NCBI GenBank assembly: GCA_963725425.1
Contig: CAVRYJ010000043.1
Span: 124,001-188,000, forward strand
Origin: Clostridium_I sp963725425
GTDB taxonomy: Bacteria; Bacillota; Clostridia; Clostridiales; Clostridiaceae
Direction: 5' to 3'
Length of the DNA: 64,000 bases
Part shown: in pieces, positions 11,915 through 21,949 of the stretch
Numbering within the stretch: position 1 is the first letter of the stretch
Layout: each line of letters opens with the position of its first letter
Program-made: the position numbers and the translations under genes
Notes under the pieces: generated by a model
What the model was told of the DNA's origin: nothing
The model's input: only the letters and a program-made list of their open reading frames with translations
Database searches by the model: none

Positions 11915-12301
11915 TTATTTTGTTGTATCAACTTTTTTTACATTCCCATTCCATTTATTAACTTCCAAAACAGTACCCTTAATTATATTATAGACATCTG
12001 TATCGCTTAGTCCTGTCTTTCCCTCTATCATCTCCAATACTTTACTATGCTTAATTTCTCCTTCCCAGTTGAATTCCTTACCTAACTGTTCAACTGTTTT
12101 AACTGCATCCTGAACTATAGTTTTATCATTATTATATTGCTCTATTCCAATGGACTGCTTTAACACTTCTTTCTGTTTTTCAATTAACTCCAGCTTAGAA
12201 TCTAAGAAAGATTTCAATTGCCTTCGACCTATCTCTAAGATTGTGCCAACTCCAGCTCCCACTACAGGTATTAAAATACTGTTAATAAATAATTGGTTCA
12301 T
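11915..12301 (-). CDS. Phage holin, LLH family (putative)
   Basis: This is a 128-aa protein with one N-terminal hydrophobic segment (LFINSILIPVVGAGVGTILEI), then a charged helical part and a C-terminal globular part (AVKTVEQLGKEFNWEGEIK, TGLSDTDVYNIIKGTVLEVN). That layout fits the LLH holin family found beside Clostridium phage endolysins. It is the last late gene of the prophage, downstream of the amidase and separated from it by a weak terminator-like hairpin. Presence of a second holin (13256-13648) suggests one acts as holin and the other as accessory or antiholin; which is which cannot be told from sequence. Confidence 0.65.
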   Translation of the reverse strand: MNQLFINSILIPVVGAGVGTILEIGRRQLKSFLDSKLELIEKQKEVLKQSIGIEQYNNDKTIVQDAVKTVEQLGKEFNWEGEIKHSKVLEMIEGKTGLSDTDVYNIIKGTVLEVNKWNGNVKKVDTTK

Positions 12302-12332
12302 AATGTTACCTCCATCAATTTTATTTTTAAAT

Positions 12333-12354
12333 TAAAAAAGGACCATAGTTTCCT
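12333..12354 (-). terminator. Weak terminator-like hairpin after the endolysin gene
   Basis: On the minus strand an AGGA...TCCT stem (12339-12354) is followed by six T. The stem is short, so termination would be partial. It matches the position and the TTAAAAAAG context of the stronger hairpins at 13681, 26038 and 30505. Confidence 0.35.
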
Positions 12355-12360
12355 ATAATC

Positions 12361-13242
12361 CTAACAATTTTCATCTAAGAGCTTTGACCATGTTCCAGCA
12401 CCCACAACTCCATCTGCTACAATTCCATGGCGTGCTTGCCAGTTTTGAACATTAATCTTTGTGTTGTTACCAAACACGCCATCAATTGAACTGCCTACTC
12501 TAAATTGAATATACCTAGTTGCATATTCATAGCTAGGATATGCAACACCATCAATAGGTCTCGAATATATCTGTCCTACTGCCCCTGCCGTAGCTGGACC
12601 CCAAATTCCATCTTGTGATAACCCCACGTCTCCTTGAAATTGTTTTATTGCTTCAGTTGTTACTGAACCACTAATACCGTCTACAGTTAAGCCTTTTTTA
12701 AGTAATGTATTTAGTTGAGCCTGAATAGTTTTAACGGTATTATCAGCCTGTGGATTTTGTGTGATAGGTGCTGAAACTACTGGAGTACCTATTGTTTCAC
12801 CAGCAATAATAGCTGTTTTAATCTCTTCTAATGGATAATTTGTTCCTGGGCAATCTGTAGCATAATATTCTTTATGTCCTCCTACTATTTTAATATTGTA
12901 TTTCCCTCTGATGTATTCACCTAACTCAATCAATGCTTGTTTTTGAGCTATTGGCATTGTATCAGTCATGTAATTTCCCTCAGCACAGATTCCAATACTG
13001 TGGGCGTTATAATTTAGGCAATGAGCACCGATAGCATTTTCGGATCTACCAGTATAAATTGAACCATCTTTCCCTACAAAATAATGATAACCTATTCCTG
13101 CCCATCCCTGTTGTTTATGCCAACTATCTACATCATATGCGCTACAAGTGCTAACTTCCGCATGATGCAAAACTATTGTGTCTGGCTCATTACCATAGCT
13201 TAAGTTACTATTAAAAACAATGTTTGATTGAATAATGTTCAT
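12361..13242 (-). CDS. Endolysin: N-acetylmuramoyl-L-alanine amidase with peptidoglycan-binding repeats
   Basis: This enzyme cleaves the amide bond between MurNAc and L-alanine at the end of the lytic cycle. The ATG at 13242 (293 aa) is chosen because AGGAG lies ten bases upstream; an in-frame GTG three codons earlier overlaps the SD. The N-terminal Amidase_2/PGRP domain (about 15-150) shows the zinc ligands in IVLHH, GGHKE and TDCPGTN, with GIGYHYFVGKDG and SIGICAEGNY. Two C-terminal peptidoglycan_binding_1 modules follow (KTIQAQLNTLLKKGLTVDGI, SSIDGVFGNNTKINVQNWQA). No signal peptide is present, so export relies on the adjacent holin(s). The holin stop is only 13 bases upstream. Confidence 0.93.
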   Translation of the reverse strand: MNIIQSNIVFNSNLSYGNEPDTIVLHHAEVSTCSAYDVDSWHKQQGWAGIGYHYFVGKDGSIYTGRSENAIGAHCLNYNAHSIGICAEGNYMTDTMPIAQKQALIELGEYIRGKYNIKIVGGHKEYYATDCPGTNYPLEEIKTAIIAGETIGTPVVSAPITQNPQADNTVKTIQAQLNTLLKKGLTVDGISGSVTTEAIKQFQGDVGLSQDGIWGPATAGAVGQIYSRPIDGVAYPSYEYATRYIQFRVGSSIDGVFGNNTKINVQNWQARHGIVADGVVGAGTWSKLLDENC

Positions 13243-13255
13243 ATAAATCACACTC

Positions 13256-13648
13256 CTATTTCTTTTTTAATTGGTCTAATACACTAACCAATTTCTCTGG
13301 TATTGGAATTCCTATTTTAGTTGCATTTTCTAAAAGACTTATCGCTTCATTTGCTATATAAAAATAGCACACAAGCGTCCTAAACACCCATGTGCCACCA
13401 TTTAATAGCCTATCCAATAATACTGCTACTATTAAGACTATAATTATAGTAGCCTTCCTCAGTATTCCAACAAAACCTACGGTAGAATTTAGTTTCTTTT
13501 GAACTATGCCTCCTATAACACCTGTTACATAGTCTAAAGCCATAAACCATACTAATACAATTAGGCATGTATCCCAGCCACCAAGTAAGTATGTTGCCAT
13601 ACTTCCCACCATAGCAACTACTAAATTAAATATCTGTTTTCCACTCAT
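13256..13648 (-). CDS. Phage holin, TcdE/toxin-secretion family
   Basis: This 130-aa membrane protein has three to four hydrophobic segments (about 5-30, 33-50, 65-85, 90-112) and the family signature ALDYVTGVIGGIVQKKLNS followed by GFVGILRKATIIIVLIVAVL. Such holins form inner-membrane lesions that release the endolysin; relatives include TcdE and phage holin_4_1 proteins. It lies directly upstream of the amidase gene, the usual lysis cassette order. A strong terminator hairpin stands immediately before it, so it may need antitermination or a separate promoter. Confidence 0.9.
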   Translation of the reverse strand: MSGKQIFNLVVAMVGSMATYLLGGWDTCLIVLVWFMALDYVTGVIGGIVQKKLNSTVGFVGILRKATIIIVLIVAVLLDRLLNGGTWVFRTLVCYFYIANEAISLLENATKIGIPIPEKLVSVLDQLKKK

Positions 13649-13680
13649 AATTCACCTCCTGGAGTTTAATTTTGCATATT

Positions 13681-13705
13681 AAAAAAGCACCCTATTTTAG
13701 AATGC
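13681..13705 (-). terminator. Intrinsic terminator between tail genes and lysis cassette
   Basis: On the minus strand GCATTCT/AGGGTGC pair around an AAAAT loop (13687-13705), followed by six T (13681-13686). It would end the tail-gene transcript just before the holin. Confidence 0.7.
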
Positions 13706-13707
13706 TT

Positions 13708-13953
13708 TTAAGGAAGAATCAACTGTGCTTGATCATTTTCAAAAACTTTCAAAATAATACTTCCATTAATATCTGTTATACTTTCACCTCTTATTAAAAG
13801 AGCTTCAACATTTCCTACTTTCAAGTCAATAATAGCCAATGTATAATCATTAACTGTTATTGATGATACTAGTAATGTTTTATCATTTGTAAGAATTAAT
13901 TGCCCAGGCTTAAGATTATAAGCATTTGTTGGTGAACCAATTTTTATATCCAT
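13708..13953 (-). CDS. Small phage protein of unknown function
   Basis: This is an 81-aa beta-rich protein with no recognised family, no membrane segment and no cysteine. It starts MDIKIGSPTNAYNLKPGQLI and carries repeating hydrophobic/charged patterns (LLVSSITVNDYTLAIIDLKV). It follows the putative tail fibre gene by 18 bases and precedes the lysis cassette, a position often used for small tail-fibre accessory or baseplate proteins. That function is inferred from position only. Confidence 0.6.
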   Translation of the reverse strand: MDIKIGSPTNAYNLKPGQLILTNDKTLLVSSITVNDYTLAIIDLKVGNVEALLIRGESITDINGSIILKVFENDQAQLILP

Positions 13954-13971
13954 TTGAATTACCCCTTATAC

Positions 13972-15294
13972 TTATATTGCTTTCTGTACCTGAAAATCAT
14001 ATTGTATTTTCATAGTGTTGGTTGCTGTTTTTGTTACAGGTGCTGCTAATAAGTTTTGCGAACCTGGAGCTGCCATAGATAAATTATATTTGTATACATA
14101 ATTAGCAATATAATATAAATACCCATTTACTCTATCATATAGCATTCTATAAACATTTTGTACGTTATATGCAGCAATAGTACCTATATATGAGAAAGAA
14201 GTGTTCATTACACGTATTACTTGACTAGAATTCATACCATTATTTGTTGTATTATCTCCAGAAAAACTAAAGAAAAATTTACTTACTCCATCAGTAGTTA
14301 TACCAGAAATATTGTTCGAATAGATTAAATTCATATTATTTAGAGGTCTAATATCCGTAGCTGTTCCACATGCACCAGTTTTATTTAAAATTACTATATA
14401 ACAATTTTGTGAGAAAACATATAATGTACCATTAAGTTCTGTTATATCTGTAATTGAACCCCATGATGAGTTCCAACCAGTTATAGCTACAGATGAAATC
14501 CAAGTAGTCATATCCCCAGAGAATTTATGCAATTTCATAGCACTAGCATCTATTACCCAAACATTTGTACCATCGTATTCAGCACCATTAAAATATAAAG
14601 AAGGCATATTTGCAGGTGATATACTACCTTGACTACTACCATTAATTAAATTATAAGTATTAAAAGAACAATTTGCAGGCAATGTATACCCAGAGATACC
14701 GCTACCAGATGTAATAATTCCATTACTATATACAATTATTATATTACTAGCACTCGGTACGGAATATAGCGCAGGCAAATATCCATATAAATTATAACCC
14801 CACCACACTGTTTGAAATGTACCATTAGCTGCATTAGTAGGAAAATCAAATACAAAATGCAGATTCCCGTTTCCAGCAGTATCAAAGGCTGACTCTGATA
14901 GGTTTATAGTGCCCTGTGAAGTAGATGTACCTGAATAAGCCATTGTCTTGTCAGCCCATCCTACTATATAACCCATGATAAATGGTAGCGTAGGGTCTTC
15001 AGCACCTTTATAGTTAGTGAAGGCTATAACTTCAAATGGATCATAATAATTAGTCCCAGATACTGAACCTTTAATTCTCCAATAAAAATAATCCATATAA
15101 GCCATCTTAGCTACCATATTATTTACTACATTTTCTGCTTTAGCTTCATATATTTTTTCACCAGTTTTAGCATCAAATAATTGTACTGTTGCTGTATTAA
15201 TCATTGGGGCATCAGCATCTTTAAATTTCTTTATTATTTTTTCAAAACCAGTCAATAAATTTTTATTATAAGCTATTGTTTCTCTCAAAGCCAT
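13972..15294 (-). CDS. Putative tail fibre / receptor-binding protein
   Basis: This is a 440-aa protein encoded directly after the baseplate-type protein. The N-terminus is helical (LRETIAYNKNLLTGFEKIIK). The rest is rich in Gly, Ser, Thr, Asn and aromatic residues with many beta-strand patterns (YNLYGYLPALYSVPSASNII, SPANMPSLYFNGAEYDGTN). A repeated motif around GTNVWVIDASAMKLHKFSGD suggests a beta-propeller-like distal domain. No catalytic motif is evident. The last large tail gene before the lysis cassette is normally the host-recognition protein, which is the basis for the call. Confidence 0.6.
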   Translation of the reverse strand: MALRETIAYNKNLLTGFEKIIKKFKDADAPMINTATVQLFDAKTGEKIYEAKAENVVNNMVAKMAYMDYFYWRIKGSVSGTNYYDPFEVIAFTNYKGAEDPTLPFIMGYIVGWADKTMAYSGTSTSQGTINLSESAFDTAGNGNLHFVFDFPTNAANGTFQTVWWGYNLYGYLPALYSVPSASNIIIVYSNGIITSGSGISGYTLPANCSFNTYNLINGSSQGSISPANMPSLYFNGAEYDGTNVWVIDASAMKLHKFSGDMTTWISSVAITGWNSSWGSITDITELNGTLYVFSQNCYIVILNKTGACGTATDIRPLNNMNLIYSNNISGITTDGVSKFFFSFSGDNTTNNGMNSSQVIRVMNTSFSYIGTIAAYNVQNVYRMLYDRVNGYLYYIANYVYKYNLSMAAPGSQNLLAAPVTKTATNTMKIQYDFQVQKAI

Positions 15295-15305
15295 TTTTGT
15301 CCTCC

Positions 15306-17321
15306 TTAACTTTGTGTAATACTTGTATTATAAATTTTTAATATACAACCTGCATCAACGCAAATTGCATCAATAGTTAAACTCTTTGTATCTGAAAAAT
15401 TAGTTATAGTACAGTAATGCTCGTTACTCACTAACCCAGTTACACCTTGCATTATGCTATATATTGTTTTACTTGAATTATATTGAGATATAGTATAACT
15501 CACACCGTCTATATTTATAGATACATTAGGTGCCCCAGAACTATCTTGATAACCCAGAATCTCTAAACTTGTACCTGTAAAATTAAATTTAATTGTTGAG
15601 TTTGCCACTGTTGTTTTCTTTGCTGTGCCATTGCTACTATACAAGGCATTTGTTAAAACTGTCCATGTTCCTGTATAAACTAAGTTTGCATTAGTTTCTT
15701 CAAATAAATCATACATTAATATATTTGTTATTGAATTAACATTTCCAGGTAAACAAGGTTGCGATATATTTTGTGAAATCGGCATGCCCATTGGTGTTTG
15801 AAGACTTGCATTAACCGTTTCATTAATGGTTTCACCACTTGTAACATCCAACCAGTTAATCTCTTGATTAACCTCTGCGTGTGGATATGTTGCACTTAAT
15901 CCCCCCTGTAAACTTCCACCTTCTATAGTAACCTGCAAGTTTTGTGCTGGTATTGTAAATGTTCCAGTATCTGTTTTTAATAGTACCCCTATGTAATGCC
16001 CTCCTGCTTTAACTTGAGGTATCAATAGTGGAATCCCTATTATATTGTCAGCAAGTTGTGTCTTTTGTTTAGGAGTAAAAACAATGTCACCATTATCAAG
16101 TTGTATTTCTATAGTTAGCAAATTTGCTACACTTGCCTGTCCATAAATTGATAGGAACAATTTTAAATTGGTGTCCTTTGTTGCAGCAATAGATAAATAA
16201 ACAGGTTCTTGACTTGTAGTATTCACAGTTATTGCATTTACATTTGAATAATACATAATAGACTGCGTTATATCATCTGCAACTGATTGAACATATTGTT
16301 TAATTGCCCCACTATATGAAAATTCGCTTTTATTTGCCGAAAGTGATGGTGCACTTGTTGTATACTTTAAACCACCTTTGAATGACAATTTATTTATTAG
16401 TATTGTAGAAAAAAATACCGTTCCATCTTTCATTGTTACTTGGATTGTGTCACCAGTTTCTAAATACGGGATTCCTTTCCAGTCCATAGTAAAAGGCATG
16501 TAGCCAAATCCTGCTAATTTACCTTGCAAGGGGCTAAGCATAGTTTGTGTCATATAAGGGCTATTAAAGCTTAATGTATTATCTGCACTTGCTGAAGCAT
16601 CACCGACTATATACATATCCCCATTTTGACTGAACGTAGCGGCAATTTTAGTATAAGTCTTTAAAGGATTGGTTGTAGAGCATGTAAAATAATCTGTAGC
16701 TGATATTTTAGCCACTGGTGAAGTTGAAGTAAAGTAAACAAATTTTAAATTGCCTATACTTAATTTGACACTTGCGCCATGTGCAGATGCTATTCCAGAA
16801 ATAACATCCCTATAAGTACATGAAGTGGGAAGTTGGCTTATAGTATACGTTGGATTTATAACTACTGATGCATCAATTGTTATCTCTAAATTTGTTGATA
16901 TTTCATTTAAAACATCAGTCATTTTAGCAGGAAACATTAATGCGGATGAATAAGATTGTTGAGTTATAATAAGCTTATCAAAGCATGAAAAAGTCCATAT
17001 GTTATTTTGATAACTTCTTGAATCCACAAAAAATATTCCTAAAAAGATCCACTCTGTATAGCCACTAGGACCATTTAAACGCATATACGGAAACACTATT
17101 GCATTGCTAGATATTATGTCAGATGTTCTTACAGATATATTTAAAGAAGATGCGATAACAGACCCTATTGTAAAATCATCTGATGGTACAAGGGAATCTG
17201 TTATATCAAATTGTGTTATACAATTACTCGCATATGTTGTTTTTCCTATCACGACCTTTACATCATATTCCCTGTCTGATTGAGCGGCATATTGTTTAAA
17301 TAAAGCAGATACGCTATACAT
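15306..17321 (-). CDS. Phage tail-tip / baseplate protein
   Basis: This 671-aa protein is encoded between the distal-tail-like protein and the putative receptor-binding protein. The N-terminal half has features of tail hub (gp27-like) proteins: VSALFKQYAAQSDREYDVKV at the start, then AKMTDVLNEISTNLEITIDA and a middle section with METGDT-like barrel motifs (PYLETGDTIQVTMKDGTVFF). The C-terminal part (about 500-671) resembles carbohydrate-binding beta-sandwich domains (FNFTGTSLEILGYQDSSGAP, VSINIDGVSYTISQYN), suggesting wall contact. No peptidase catalytic motif is seen. The hub role is inferred from gene order and fold-like patterns. Confidence 0.65.
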   Translation of the reverse strand: MYSVSALFKQYAAQSDREYDVKVVIGKTTYASNCITQFDITDSLVPSDDFTIGSVIASSLNISVRTSDIISSNAIVFPYMRLNGPSGYTEWIFLGIFFVDSRSYQNNIWTFSCFDKLIITQQSYSSALMFPAKMTDVLNEISTNLEITIDASVVINPTYTISQLPTSCTYRDVISGIASAHGASVKLSIGNLKFVYFTSTSPVAKISATDYFTCSTTNPLKTYTKIAATFSQNGDMYIVGDASASADNTLSFNSPYMTQTMLSPLQGKLAGFGYMPFTMDWKGIPYLETGDTIQVTMKDGTVFFSTILINKLSFKGGLKYTTSAPSLSANKSEFSYSGAIKQYVQSVADDITQSIMYYSNVNAITVNTTSQEPVYLSIAATKDTNLKLFLSIYGQASVANLLTIEIQLDNGDIVFTPKQKTQLADNIIGIPLLIPQVKAGGHYIGVLLKTDTGTFTIPAQNLQVTIEGGSLQGGLSATYPHAEVNQEINWLDVTSGETINETVNASLQTPMGMPISQNISQPCLPGNVNSITNILMYDLFEETNANLVYTGTWTVLTNALYSSNGTAKKTTVANSTIKFNFTGTSLEILGYQDSSGAPNVSINIDGVSYTISQYNSSKTIYSIMQGVTGLVSNEHYCTITNFSDTKSLTIDAICVDAGCILKIYNTSITQS

Positions 17322-17333
17322 ATCACCACTCCT

Positions 17334-17693
17334 TTATTGCTCTGTTAATGTTATTTTTAAGCCAGTCCAAATGATATCAGCACCAGTGTCCACAGCTACT
17401 GGAGAAGGTCTATCTCCAACATAAAATGTTCTTGTTGCGTATACTCCATCCATAGGGTCAGGATAATAAAAACTAAAAAAGACTCCACTCATTGCTAGTA
17501 AAATAGATGAGATGTCTTTCCAAGCTAAAGGTCCCCATGTCATATCAATTTGTCTCTTTACAGCAATCCTATCTCTATTCAATGTTCCATCTGCTGTTCT
17601 AACAGTTGACTCACCATTGTCCAAATCTAAAGCAGTTACAGAAAAATCTTTTGGATATGCTGCAATTTCTACACCATTTATTTGTAATATCAT
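17334..17693 (-). CDS. Distal tail-like protein (DUF6711-type)
   Basis: The gene encodes a 119-aa protein from the ATG at 17693, chosen because AAAGGA sits too close to the two earlier ATGs. The sequence MILQINGVEIAAYPKDFSV, the central RTADGTLNRDRIAVKRQIDM and the pattern FYVGDRPSPVAV resemble small tail proteins of Clostridium siphoviruses placed just after the tape measure. It is likely the distal tail adaptor linking tube and tip. The family name is from memory of such proteins and is not certain. Confidence 0.6.
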   Translation of the reverse strand: MILQINGVEIAAYPKDFSVTALDLDNGESTVRTADGTLNRDRIAVKRQIDMTWGPLAWKDISSILLAMSGVFFSFYYPDPMDGVYATRTFYVGDRPSPVAVDTGADIIWTGLKITLTEQ

Positions 17694-17706
17694 TTCCATC
17701 ATTCCT

Positions 17707-20700
17707 TTAAATTGTTAATAGTGAAACCCCTGTTTGCCTTTGAACATTGTAAATTGCTCTTATTGCTATTCTTGCAAACTCGCTTTCATTAACTTTAAGA
17801 ACTAAATCACCGCCGCTAGTACTCTCATTTGATCTATTGCCACCAGTAGTTTTAAGTTCCTTAATAGCTTCAATTATAGCTTCAATAACAGCTCTCTTAA
17901 AATCATCCATGGATTTTGTTTTATCTGTATTTTGAGTAGTAGAAGCATTATTACTAACCATTGATAAAGCAGGTTGCTGTAAAGTTCCCGTAGATGCGGT
18001 TAAATTTACACTCATATCTGTACTTAATCCCTTAATAGCGTTAGTTATTAATTCTTTGCTATTAGTTATGCCTTTAGCAAGCCCACCAACAAAGTCAGGC
18101 ATCCAGCTTTCATATGTTGTCAGTGGACCTTGATCAGGTACACTAAAATGTAAAAAGCTTTTAATTTTATCGGCTATACTACCAACTGCATCTCCAATCG
18201 CACCAATTCCACTTTTAATTCCATTAACTAGCCCATCAATAAAATCTTTACCCCATTGTAAAGCTTTGCTAGGTAATGAGGTTATAAAACTAATAGCACT
18301 GTTAAAACCATTTTGAATAGCTGTACCTATTCCTCCTACAAATCCAAGAAACTTTCCTGGTAAACTTCCGAAGAAACAAAGTACATTATTCCATGTAGTC
18401 TGTATCAATGTTCCGACACCTTCAATTTTTTCTCCTAGCCCTTCAAAGAAACCTTTTATTCCATCAATCGCACCACCAATAACAGTTTTTACCGCATCCC
18501 ATACTTCTGAAGCCTTTGCTTTTATTGTGCCCCAATTTTGGTATAGAAGAACTCCTATTGCTATAGCTGCCGCAATGCCTAAAACCCATATTCCAATTGA
18601 TGAAGTGCAAAATCCAATTACAGTTCTTATAACCGTTCCTGCATTTTTTATTAAATCCATTACTCCAACATATGTTTTTATAGCTAAAGTTACACCATCC
18701 CAAGCAAGAGCAAAGCTTCCTAATGTGATAATAACAATGTCTAGTACTGGCTTACCACTTCCCATTAACCAGTTAATTACCTTTGATATATCATCAAATA
18801 ATGTTCCAATTGCATCAAGTACAGGTGCGATTGCTGGTGCTATCATATTTACAAACCAGTTAACAAAAGGTGTAACAAAGTTTGTAAATATAAATAGTGC
18901 AAGTTCACCAACCTTAAGTCCTAATTTTACAAGACCTTCAAATGCATGTTGACCACCATGTTCCCATATCCAACCTAACTTTTGGGTTACATTTTCTATA
19001 ACTTCACTGGCCGCTTTTAAGGCTTGCATAAATAAACTTACAAATGTAGGACCCTCTTCTGCCCAAACTTTTCTAAGTGATTGCAGTATTTTATCAATAA
19101 GACTAAGCATATTATTAAAAGAATTAGCCAAAGATTGCACTATCTGTGTCCCTATACTTCCTTTATTCCATGCATTAGCAAAAGTTACCCCAATATCACC
19201 AACAATATTTAAAACATCTTGGAGTATTTTTAAAAGATTAGCAAGTACTTTTTCTCCAGTTCCATTAGTCCATACTGAATAAAAGCTTTTTCCAATAGAC
19301 CCAAGTAAGTCCTCAATCCCTTGTAATGCATGTTTAGCCGCATTAATTGTATTAGTACCCTCTGCCGCCCAAGCCTGCTGGAATGGCTTCCATAAGCTAG
19401 CCATCAAATTCTTGAATTTGTTAACCCATCCCTGTGTAGCATTTTCAATAGGTACCATGTTAGCCGTTGGTGTTATAGGTGTTATTACTCCACTGCCTGC
19501 TGGTGTCCCAGTTTTTGATGTTGAACTTTTAGGATCACCAAGTTTGTTTATTTGGTCAAAGCTTGCCAAACCTTTTTGTTTGCGGCTGCAGCTTCTCCTA
19601 TTGCACTTGCTGTTTTCTTAGCAGAATTTCCGACAGTCCCTAAACTATCAGCGGTTTTCTTAGCTTGTTTATCTGTTATATCCAATGCACCTACTTGACT
19701 TTGTAACGCCTGTGCACTTTTAGTACTAGCTTGATATGTAGTACCAAATAGCTGTGACATAAAACTTGCAACATATGATGAAACTGTTGCTAATGCCGAC
19801 ATAAGAGAGTTTAATGCAGGTAAAATAGCATTATAAATAGGCATAAAAGCAATTTCTAAATTACTTTCAACCTGTTCTAAACTATTTGCAAACTGTGTGT
19901 TTGACATAAGAGCCTTTCCCATGAAAGTACTAAAATCAGTTAAACCTTTAATTACTGTATTAAAAACAACCATTCTTATAAGCATTTCTATCCATCATTC
20001 TACCGACCATATCGAATGAAAAACCTAATTTACTCATACCTTTACTTGCTGAATTTGAAGCATTTCCGGCGTTTTTCATTATCCCTGTTAATCTTTCAAA
20101 TATGCCACCAAATATAGTTCCTTTTGACCTGTGCTGTCCAAAGAATCACCTTTGCCACGGACGGCTTTAGTATTATTATTTGTAGCATTAGCGGCTTGTT
20201 CCATTTTATCCGTCAGTGTAGCAATTTTAATATTTATTGCATCTGATTTATCACCAAATTTTACTTCTTCATCTTCTGCTTTTCTTAATTCTTCTTGTAA
20301 TTTTTCTATTTCAGCGGTATTTATAAAATCGGATGCAGTATTACCAGTAGGCTTACTTAGTTCGGCAATTTGTGCTTGTAGTTCTCTTATGTGTGCTCTT
20401 GCTTCATCAGCCTTAGCGCTAAATGCATCCATTTGTCTTGTCAATAAATCTAGTTGCATCTTTTGAGTGTCAGTGCCCCCACTATTAACAGAATTACCGT
20501 TAATTTTAAACTTTGAAAAATCAAACTTAGGCATTTGAATATTTTTTAATCTAGCTATTATAGATGCTATTGCTCCATTAGCTTTAGTTTCTGTAGTATC
20601 TATAGCCGCTTCAACATTTGATTTAATTTGATCCGTTGTTCCTGTGAAACTAGAAGTAGTATTCTTTGCTGTAGTTTCAATATTACCTTGAATCCTTTTG

Positions 20701-21164
20701 ATAATATTTGAAGCTTTTTCACTAATTTCACTAAATTCAGCCTCAATAAAATCTGTATTAATTTTAGGAGTGTAAACCTCAGGCATTTTTGTAGATAAAA
20801 CACTTTGCGTTGGTGAAGAAACAGGCTTTGATATACTGTTAGATGGTAATTTCCCCATTTGTGAAGTTGAATTTTGCAGTGTTCTAGTTATATTATCTTC
20901 AATTGATTTTTTAATACTTTGAGTAGCATTTTCAAATATAGTTTTTGTTTTATTCATAGCCGAATTCATATTATTAGGGATTTTTTCTGCTGCTTTTGTG
21001 ATATTTGAAAAATCAATATCTCCGACTTTGATTTTTGTCTTGCTTAATTTATCTTGTAGTCCCCTAGCAATTTTATTAGCGGCATTACCTATTTCATTTT
21101 CTAAATCCTGCGTCAAATCAATCTCAAGGAATATTTTACCTACACTTGTATTATCTCCTGCCAT
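17707..21164 (-). pseudogene. Tape measure protein, interrupted by three frameshifts
   Basis: Three consecutive frames (20088-21164, 19548-19985 with its upstream extension, 17707-19569) form one gene. Repairs at the T4 tract 20122-20125 (one base missing), the T3 tract 19985-19987 (one extra) and the T5 tract 19573-19577 (one missing) give an uninterrupted 1152-aa frame. The joined sequence reads TGQKGTIFGGIFER, MMDRMLIRMVVFNTVIKGL and NKKGLASFDQINKL at the junctions. Long coiled coils occupy the N-terminal third. Hydrophobic segments lie near 620-800 (TLGSFALAWDGVTLAIKTYV, IGIWVLGIAAAIAIGVLLYQ), and tail-core repeats (NGFNSAISFITSLPSKALQW) near 850. The ATG at 21164 has GGGAGGTG upstream. 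Tape measure proteins set tail length and help inject DNA. Confidence 0.85.
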
Positions 21165-21188
21165 ATTCTCACCTCCCATTTACTAATT

Positions 21189-21557
21189 TTAAGCAATAAA
21201 ATTAGTACCACTAAATGCTTTTGATATCATATCTTGTATTTCTTTAACCTGTGCCATTTTTTCATTTTCTGTCATACTTTCAATTTCCTTGTGTTGTTTA
21301 TTCATAAGTTTCATACGCCATTCATCACGAATTTTGTTTTGTTCTGGAGTAAAATTCTTTAATTTGTCACTATCTTCTTCACTTCTTATTTGTACTATTT
21401 GCCCTAAAGGAGTTTCTGACATTATCCCACTTAAAAGAGTGCAAAATTCACCCCAAGTCATATCATTTTCACTTCGTAGTCTTATATGATATTGACTAGC
21501 AAATGAAGATTCCACCAGTATCCAATCATCTATAAGATCATACCAATCATTTCCGAA
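21189..21557 (-). CDS. Gp15-type tail assembly chaperone domain, probably made by +1 frameshift from the upstream gene
   Basis: The frame opens at TTC 21557 inside the last codons of the 21547-21906 gene and runs 122 codons to 21189. It has no credible start codon of its own; the first ATG would be deep in the domain. Conserved Gp15-family sequence begins right at the opening (DWYDLIDDWILVESSFA, MTWGEFCTLLSGIM, TPLGQIVQIRSEED). It lies just upstream of the tape measure gene, where siphoviruses encode the G and GT chaperones by translational frameshifting. A shift at TTT CGG (21558-21553) would fuse it to the upstream protein, giving about 238 aa. A separate start at GTG (VESSFA) is the alternative. 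Confidence 0.7.
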   Translation of the reverse strand, partial: FGNDWYDLIDDWILVESSFASQYHIRLRSENDMTWGEFCTLLSGIMSETPLGQIVQIRSEEDSDKLKNFTPEQNKIRDEWRMKLMNKQHKEIESMTENEKMAQVKEIQDMISKAFSGTNFIA

Positions 21558-21906
21558 ATTCTTTTACTTTATCGCCTTGTGCTTTCTTAGTTTCCTTTTC
21601 CACTTCTTCTAAATCTATTTCATTAATTGCCGCCATAATAGCTTCAATAATTAAATTCCAACCGTTAACAGATAAATCAAGAGTTTTTAAATAAACAAGT
21701 GCCTCTTTACCCAATGCAGTTTCAATTACCTTATCCGTTTTATCTCCATCTTTTGCAAAATCCTTTATTTTTTCATCTTTTGATATTTCAGCTATGACAA
21801 TTGCAACATTTTTATTATTTCTAACCTCATAACTGTGTTCTCCATCTATTTTTATTCTTGGTTTTTCGTTTGTTAGTCTTTGGCTTAAATCTATTGTTCT
21901 TGACAT
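21547..21906 (-). CDS. Tail assembly chaperone (G-like, gp14 type)
   Basis: This 119-aa acidic protein, MSRTIDLSQRLTNEKPRIKI to GDKVKEFRK, has the alpha-rich pattern of small siphovirus tail assembly chaperones. It sits between the major tail protein and the tape measure gene, in line with the G/GT position of lambda-like phages. The last sense codons are GAA TTT CGG AAA before TGA, and the Gp15-type frame opens at the TTT. CGG is a rare arginine codon in AT-rich clostridia and could stall the ribosome there. Confidence 0.75.
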   Translation of the reverse strand: MSRTIDLSQRLTNEKPRIKIDGEHSYEVRNNKNVAIVIAEISKDEKIKDFAKDGDKTDKVIETALGKEALVYLKTLDLSVNGWNLIIEAIMAAINEIDLEEVEKETKKAQGDKVKEFRK

Positions 21907-21949
21907 TGTTATTCCTCCAATTTTAAAGAGGGCTTAAAACCCTCTATTA

